Shown here: positions 57,176 to 64,000 of the stretch, piece by piece
How positions within the stretch are numbered: position 1 is the stretch's first letter
How the letters are laid out: every line of letters starts with the position of its first letter
Origin: Strongylocentrotus droebachiensis
Lineage: Eukaryota > Echinodermata > Echinoidea > Camarodonta > Strongylocentrotidae
NCBI GenBank assembly: GCA_035222895.1
Contig: JAVYIG010009933.1
Coordinates: forward strand, 1 to 64,000
Direction: 5' to 3'
Length of the DNA stretch: 64,000 bases
The notes under the pieces: generated by a model
Told to the model about the DNA's origin: nothing
Seen by the model: the letters and a program-made list of their open reading frames with translations, nothing else
The model's database searches: none
Program-made: the position numbers and the translations under genes

Positions 57176-58636
57176 CCATCAATACTAATCTATTGAGGGC
57201 AGTGTACTCATCGTTCATGTATTATTTAATTCATTTGTACAATTTCCTCCTTTATCAGCGTGAATTGTGTAGAGTCTTATTTCTAAGAGATGTTTAAAAA
57301 ATGAATCTTGTTGAAAATAACTGAATTAAATTATCATTTAAAGTAGATATTCATTGATTTTAAAAACTAACTTTATTTTAATTATTGCAAAGGTGAAACT
57401 TTGTTTCGACAAGGTTATCAAAATTCAATGCTTGGAAACATTTGAAGTAATGATTATTATACATTACAAAACGCTTAAATACAGCCCCGGCATCGCATCT
57501 GAAGCTCTCCGAACGCTGTTGAGATGTGTGAGATCACAGTATGGACATGACTCGCACAAGCAGACGATGTCCCATGACATCTCACACATTTTCAGTGCCT
57601 GTGTTTTCATCTTCTCTTGAGTTCTTTCTCTTACTTCACTACCGTCAGGCTAAATGTATAATCTATTGCCTCACTCTAAACCCCGCGCATGGTTTTATTT
57701 TGATGACAAATGCAGCGATACAAAATAAAGGAATCTGTCGCTTGTAAACAAAATAAGACGCCATTGTATATTCAGCTGCACACACCGGGGTATGTTCGGC
57801 GTTTCAAGAGGGAACAAATGCCGTCCTTAATATCATTCCGGGGGTTTTCAATTTGAAAGTCTGGTTTCTTTGATTGTTAATTAACCCCTATCCTGTGTAT
57901 TTACAAGCAAAAGGTTTTAGTTATCAGAATCGGGTCATATCCCCTTTTGAATGGTTTGACATGTCATTACATTTATATACACTAAACTCATTATAATTTG
58001 AGAAATAATAGCTTTGCAACTATGTTCATTCTCTATGGGATGTCGTCTGCTTGGGCAGTGTTGGTCCATATAGTGACGTCATTAAAACATCGGGTTTTTT
58101 CCGGCGAATCTCTCGTATATCCCAGCTGCTATGGAGGTGGTTGTATTTGTATTTTTATAAATCACCCGATATGTAGTTGACCTAAAACTTGTCCGATGGC
58201 CATCTGTTAGCTTATCAGTTTCTAGTGATACATTAGTTTACATATTTGTGATCTTTTTTGAATTTCACCTTTAAAAAGAGCAAGGTAAGTGCTGGGTGGA
58301 ATAAAGATCATTAAAATGAAGCATATTCTGTAATAATTCGGTACTGATTCAAGTATACTATATCACCCTGGTTATTCTACTATGAATTATGTACGTAAAT
58401 CAGATTGCCAATATTTTGATGGTCCCCGCGGTATGTGAATAGAAAGATAACTGAGCTCACATCGTTACCATTACCACATCAATCATTTTCCTATTAACCA
58501 TTCATCAAGTTACGCTATTTCTGACTCCTTTCATCCTTTCGTGTTGTTGTATATACATTTTGTATGCCTTTTGACGCATTCGATACTGGAAAATGAAGTA
58601 CTTCTTCGGCATAGCATGGGATAAAGTAGAAGCTAA

Positions 58637-58860
58637 TTAAAGGTAAAGTTGAGTTCTGGTAACGCGATGGCATTGTTAAAGAAACAATGTCTGGAAACAA
58701 TAGGAAAAGGTCGAGAATGGAGCATAAGCATTGATGTAGGTTATACTGCAAGGTTAGGAATTCATCAGAGTGATCAAAAATCGGTTCAGTCTTGCTGAAA
58801 GTCACATACACTACATATAAATGTGTATATGGTACTATACATACATGTGACATGAACGTT
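58637..58860. mobile_element. MITE family A, copy 4 (right end missing)
   Basis: Starts TTAA then AGGTAAAGTTGAGTTCTGG and follows the family through GTGTATATGGTACTATAC. The right half and right terminal repeat are not recognisable, so the copy is truncated near 58,860. It lies in the intergenic region upstream of the receptor. Confidence 0.7.
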
Positions 58861-58934
58861 TGGTCAAATATAATTTCAGCTATTTTGTTTTGTTATTTTG
58901 CGAATATAAGGTAATTTGAAGCGTATCTGGGCAC

Positions 58935-59045
58935 CTACCCCCTGGACAACTTCCCCCGGACAACCACCCTCTAGGACAACTACCCCCGGACAACTACCCC
59001 TAGGACAACCACCCCTAGGTCAACCAACCGCTTGTACAACTACTG
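58935..59045. repeat. Tandem repeat of about 15-16 bp (GGACAACTACCCCC type)
   Basis: Seven or so imperfect copies of a GGACAAC(T/C)ACCCCCY unit (for example CCCCCGGACAACTACCCC and TAGGACAACCACCCC). It is strongly C-rich on this strand and lies in the intergenic right end. Confidence 0.85.
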
Positions 59046-59271
59046 ATATTCGTCCACCTAATTTTTTTTAAATGAAAAAGCTGGTAAATCATAATGTTTC
59101 ACCTGTTAGGCCTATTGGAAACAATACTTGTTTTCGTGCAATTGTATACTGATCGTTTTCCTACATCCTACCAAGGAGTTATTGATCCTACCTGCAACTT
59201 TGCTTCGAAGAGCGATGTATCTATTCAACAAAATTAAGTGTCTAAAAGATGAAGATCAGGTGACGGCTTTG

Positions 59272-59333
59272 CTAATGATATATAATCTGCCCTTCACTTC
59301 TTTGCTAGTGATATATAATCTGCCCTTCACTGC
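59272..59333. repeat. Short tandem duplication
   Basis: GCTAATGATATATAATCTGC with CCTTCACT is repeated at once as GCTAGTGATATATAATCTGC with CCTTCACT, a two-copy duplication of about 30 bp. No function is implied. Confidence 0.85.
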
Positions 59334-60002
59334 TTTTGTTCTTATATTTTCGCGCCTGTGATACACTTTACTCCGGCTTCACATTTACAATTCAATCCAC
59401 TTCAACGGTTTAAGGTTTCTGGGGTATTTTTTTTTATCTCCATGGGATCTCGTTCAAATCACCCAGGTCTATGTTATTTGCTTGCAATGCAAGTTAAATA
59501 ATTGATATTACATGTTCTTATGTTATGTTCTATCCCACTCATTATACACTTTGGTGTAAGTGCTTTTGTGTGACTACATTTTAAAAACAATCGCTCGTAG
59601 CTTGAAAACGTGCTTTTCACTGAAGAAGAAAATAAATTGATGCAGAAGAAGGTTTATCAACAAGATAATGTGCGTGTAGTTTATATTGAATTGCTATATC
59701 ATTTTCGTCATAAGACATAACAACCCCTGGAAATTTGGCCCTATATCATAATCCAATTTTCCTCAAGATTTATACGCAATCTTCCTAGAGATGGTGGACT
59801 AGCAGGTCTTGCTCGTCGAATAAAACTGATTCATACAATGGCAACATTGTGTTTAAGATCCATTGTGCAATAGACCGTATTAATTTTGTTATGATAGCAA
59901 AAAATGAATTCCGGTTGCACCAAACGATATTTTGGTATCTAGTTATACTCCTCTCCAAATGAAATCATAAATTACAATTCAAACCAAAGAGGGCCATGTC
60001 CT

Positions 60003-60120
60003 AATAGGTGTTCGAGTGGTTTGAAGACGTGACTGATGATCAGAAGGTCATGGGTTCGAACCAAAGCAAGGAAGGTATACTAATAAATATGCTTTGGCCA
60101 GAGATTAATCTACAAAACTT
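60003..60120 (+). mobile_element. SINE head fragment
   Basis: GGTGTTCGAGTGGTTTGAAG and GGTCATGGGTTCGAACC match the head of the SINE at 41.3 kb. The following GAGATTAATCTAC matches its GGCATTAATCTAC. The remaining body is not recognisable. Confidence 0.6.
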
Positions 60121-61029
60121 CCTAAAAACCAAATGTAACCCTAATGACTATGAAATGTATCTTTTTGTAACGCATCCTTTCCTCCTTACGACTATCTCAT
60201 CTATAAGCTTGCGGGTGCACCATGTGAGAGAGAGGGAGGATTGAGGAGTCCTGAAAAGGACTCTCGATAATCTTTCTCATCTATGGCATCGAACTGGCTC
60301 AAATGGTACACTGAAATATGAACTGAAAGGGAACGTGATTATAGGGTCAGAGACCTTTTTACTCATGAACACAGCCCTTAACCAGTGGCGGACTCTGGGT
60401 TTTTACTAAAGGGACTTAAGTCCGAATAAAAAAAGATGTATATATATTATGTGTATACGTTTTGTTTTGTTTTTTAAATTTTTTATTCTGGTGCATTTTT
60501 GGTAGAAGAGTAAGGGGTCACATTTTCTATATATTTCTTATGTGTTTTTTGGGGTGTTTTTAAGAGAGAAACACTGTCCGGTTATACCCCACCCTCAACA
60601 CTGGTTTGCGTTATTCGTTTTGTTTGGATGTTACTTACAGTCCTGTTATAACTCTGATTATACCACCACATCGTCACGGTGTGTCAGAGTAGACAAGCGG
60701 TCTCTTGATTCTACGTCCAAGGTTAGTGGGAAATTAGTCGATGAGGACTAATTAATGGGATTATATTATCAAGGCACAATGATTATAAAAGATATATTAC
60801 TCCTCCGCACAACTTGCGGTCATTGGTGTGCAATTAATTAATTTACTCGCATAGCTGGAGAAGGCTGTGATATTGGATTCGCATACTGGCAAACATCTTG
60901 ATTATATTTTCGCGAGGATGGAGACCCTCGCCGAGACGTTGAACAATGTTGAACATTGCCACGGTCAAGGACTTTGTCAGTCCATGTCAATCACCGGAAT
61001 GGAGAGTGATGAAGGACTCCAATGAACAA

Positions 61030-61395
61030 GATGAGAGAAAGGAATTCAAAAAATAGAGACAAAATTACAAGCATTAAAGCAGAAACAAGTGAGAAAAACG
61101 AATAAGTGAAAGTTCGAGCACAATCCGATAAAAAATAAACAAATTGTTGTTGTAATCAAAGAAACATGAAATGGCAACCCTGTGACGTTTCGTTCATAGG
61201 CCTCTTCCGTTTGCTCTGTACTGAAAATTCATTAAATCTCAAAGAGCAATCCAATTGTAACAGGCGCATTCGTATGAAGCAGAAAATAGGATAAGCAGAA
61301 TAGTGAAAGTTTGAAATGAATCGGACCCACAATAAGAGAATTATGAGGGTCTGAAGGATGAGATCACTGCCTAACAGGAAAGTCTATCCTAACAT
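61030..61395. mobile_element. Degraded relative of MITE family C
   Basis: Shares the block TGGCAACCCTGTGACGTTT, followed by CTCTTCCGTTTGCTCTGTAC, with family C, and ends AACAGGAAAGTCTATCCTAA. The ends are not clean and no target duplication can be given. The boundaries are approximate. Confidence 0.45.
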
Positions 61396-64000
61396 TAATT
61401 TAAGGCATACAAATTTCTGATCATTTTCTTCTCCTGCCAGTCTGTAAACAAAATTAATTTTCGACATGCAGGGTTTAATTTGTCATATAAAAGGGCCCTT
61501 AACTTGCACGGTGTTCGCCTACAAACTGTCTCAGACGGAGCCAAGTTCGAGCCCGAGTCATGTCTTTCTATTCGGATGGTGACGTAAAAGGTCGGTCCCC
61601 ATGCGTAAATAATCATATCTGAGTGATATACGTCTGTTAAAATTAAATAACACATGGCTGACTTCGAATCATCGATCACCGCGTCGGGTCGGGTGGTCGC
61701 TTTACCCGACCTTTCGGTGAAAACTTGCCCTTTTTAGTATTCACGAAATATTGGAGGTAATGTTTTTTTCCCCAGCTCAGCACATGATAACAAAACAATT
61801 GCATTCGTTCATACAATGCCTCTACATCTTTTACTGGAGATTCCACAGCACGCCTGACATAGCAACTCCTATGTTGGTATTGTATGGTATATTGTATACA
61901 GGTGTCAGCTCTGGTGAAGCTTCATACTACTGTCTCTTGTTAGCTCACTAATGATTGATAGATGGCGTCACAAGATGAATGAGATCTGGAGCAATTTTTT
62001 TAGAGTGGAGCTTAGCAGGTCTGAGAAATGATTTAACATATTTTAACATATTTACAAAATCTATGACATGTATTTAGATGTTTGAATAACAAAATGTGAG
62101 TTGTATGCAGCCCTGCACATCAACAGGAATAAACTTGTATTTGGATGTCACCCGGAATGTCACCCCGCCTTTAAAGTGTATTGAAAGCATCCCATCGAAA
62201 TAAAAGACATTCTTATAGGAGCTTACCCGAGCAGCATCAGCTAGTCTTCATCAAAGACGTACAGGCTAGAATTATTTGTATTCATTGAATACCAGGTATA
62301 TTGGATGCTCTATTTCAAATACAGTCAAGACTGCCGAATCACGAATTATATCCTGCTTCTTGTCCTAAAACTCGAATGTGGCTAACAATACCGAATATCT
62401 ATTCTGTACCGCATCCAATAAAACAAATAAGGATAAAATTAATGTAGGCGTCTTCTTGAGTATTTCATCTGAAATAGAAAAGGACCAAAATAAATATACC
62501 CCCGTGTTGCAGGCTTGTGTTTGATCAAATGCAAATTTAAACACTAATAACTTTCTTCATTTTAATCAGATCTTTCTCAAAGTAATTAACGTTCACTGAT
62601 CTGTTTCCGTCATTTTTTCTGCTTCTGTATCGTTTATAAACCATCCGAGTATCGGGCTTAACTTCCACTTTAACAAGAGAGAGAGAGAGAAAGAAAGAGA
62701 TTCAATGCTAATGGGTACGCTTGATTTGTTTTTTTAAAAGTATTATAGGCAAGATAACCGCATGATCCGGTGATAGTCGCACTTGACTGATTAGTCAGGT
62801 AAATGAGTGAAGACCTACCACTCGCTCCATCAATACTGTCATCTCTTAACCTTGGGTTTGCTCATACATTATGGAGAAGATATCGCCCCCTCATCGAGTA
62901 ATTAACAAAGTCATAAAAGAATAATGTGCTCGCAGACCTTTAATGGAAAGCGGTGGTTTCTCTTTGATACACTATTGTATTTTTCTAATATATTGAATTT
63001 GTTTATCAGCTTAATAACATCTATCCTCAAAGCGAGCATATTTCCCATTCTCTTCCATGAGAACACCTACAATATTGTGCAAACAATGGCCCGATCAAAC
63101 TTTGTAAAACCCCCTCGATCCCAGAGTCCTCGGCAGGCTAACATCTTATTCATGCATCGAAGTGATCGCAAAACTTCTTGTTTTTTAAAAAATAATTTCA
63201 AAAGTTTCATATCATTCGATGTAAGAATATACATTAAAAATTCTGTACTTGCATAGGCACTAAATGCACTTTAAACTTCTATCAGAGGCTATTTATTGAT
63301 ATCTTCTTTTGAAGTTAACCTAGTTACAGTGTATTTCTCTTCTTCTTTTTTCTCCCTAAATAGATTCTTCGCGTTAACCCATTTTTATGTAGAGAACAGA
63401 TTGGGAATGAAAGTGTATTCATCTCCGTTTCCTGTCATAAACTTGACAAAGATATTTTCGTGATTAAATAGCAAGGCAATGAATGATTTCTCCTCTTTTC
63501 AGAGAATATTTTTTTCAGAATATATATTTCTCACTCTCTGTAAGTAGTTGCTTTACAATATAACCGCTGATATGAACCTATACCAAGGAGTATACTCTGT
63601 CAGCATTTCTATTACATTATTGTGAACTTTAGAATCGAGTTTTCCAGCATTCAATCAAAATTGAAATCGAATTTAAGCATTTATTTTCCATTCGGAAATT
63701 CGTTTTTCACGGGTAAAAGTTTACAGCCAGTTTATCGAGAAAAAAAACCCGTAATCATAATTAAAGTATGGTAAAATACAGTCATAACAGCTTTAGATGG
63801 GTAAGTTACACAATATCAGTTTTGTACGATGAGGATGCTAACAGAGCGAGAGAGAGAGTAGAAGCGGACCAAAGGTAGGTAGGCAGAGGAGGGTGGGTAG
63901 AGCAGTGAAGAAATGATTAAAGAGAGAAAGAGAGAGTGAGCCAAGAGTTACAGGAAATATGAAATGTAGTTTAGCTGCGTATAATGATCATAATGAGGAC

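Larger units (their letters stand above)
55141..64000. other. Intergenic region upstream of the receptor
   Basis: AT-rich sequence with MITE C, the decayed relative at 61 kb, MITE A copy 4, a SINE head and tandem repeats. A weak tRNA-like B box (AAGTTCGAGCCCG) occurs near 61,545. The receptor promoter must lie near the left edge, but I see no TATA box there. No protein-coding gene is supported. Confidence 0.6.

Noticed and set aside
61395..61679. 94-codon minus-strand frame
   Set aside because: It overlaps a degraded MITE and a tRNA-like B box region; no protein motif.

Overview
This window looks like animal nuclear DNA, most likely from a marine invertebrate deuterostome such as an echinoderm. 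The evidence is: genes split into short exons with GT-AG introns, a FoxQ2-type forkhead gene, AT-rich introns full of (CT)n microsatellites, tRNA-derived SINEs, LINE fragments, and several families of short inverted-repeat elements flanked by TTAA. The species call is inference; no sequence search was possible.

Most of the window (about 6.36-55.14 kb, minus strand) is one very large gene. I rebuilt it from 49 exons by following GT/AG junctions and reading phase; every junction keeps the frame, giving about 2,734 residues. The predicted protein is a leucine-rich-repeat GPCR of the GRL101/relaxin-receptor (LGR type C) kind with an unusually long ectodomain. In order it has: signal peptide, 2 kringles, PAN/apple domain, 3 discoidin (F5/8 type C) domains, C-type lectin domain (CTLD), calcium-binding EGF, CTLD, 3 CUB domains, 2 CTLDs, 7 LDL-receptor class A (LDLa) repeats, LRRNT plus leucine-rich repeats, seven transmembrane helices, and a C-terminal tail resembling a decayed protein-kinase C-lobe. 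A stop codon overlapping a splice donor would give a shorter form without that tail.

A single-exon FoxQ2-like transcription factor gene (26,055-27,047, plus strand) lies inside a 3.4 kb intron of the receptor, in the opposite orientation, with its own TATA box. A 35-bp minisatellite lies downstream of it.

The left end (1-6.3 kb) holds the 3' end of a LINE, a TTAA-flanked MITE, an 844-bp TA-flanked inverted-repeat element and simple repeats. The right end (55.2-64 kb) is intergenic, with MITEs, SINE fragments and tandem repeats; I see no gene there. The introns carry further MITEs, SINEs, a foldback element with a SINE remnant in its loop, another LINE fragment, and many (CT)n tracts.
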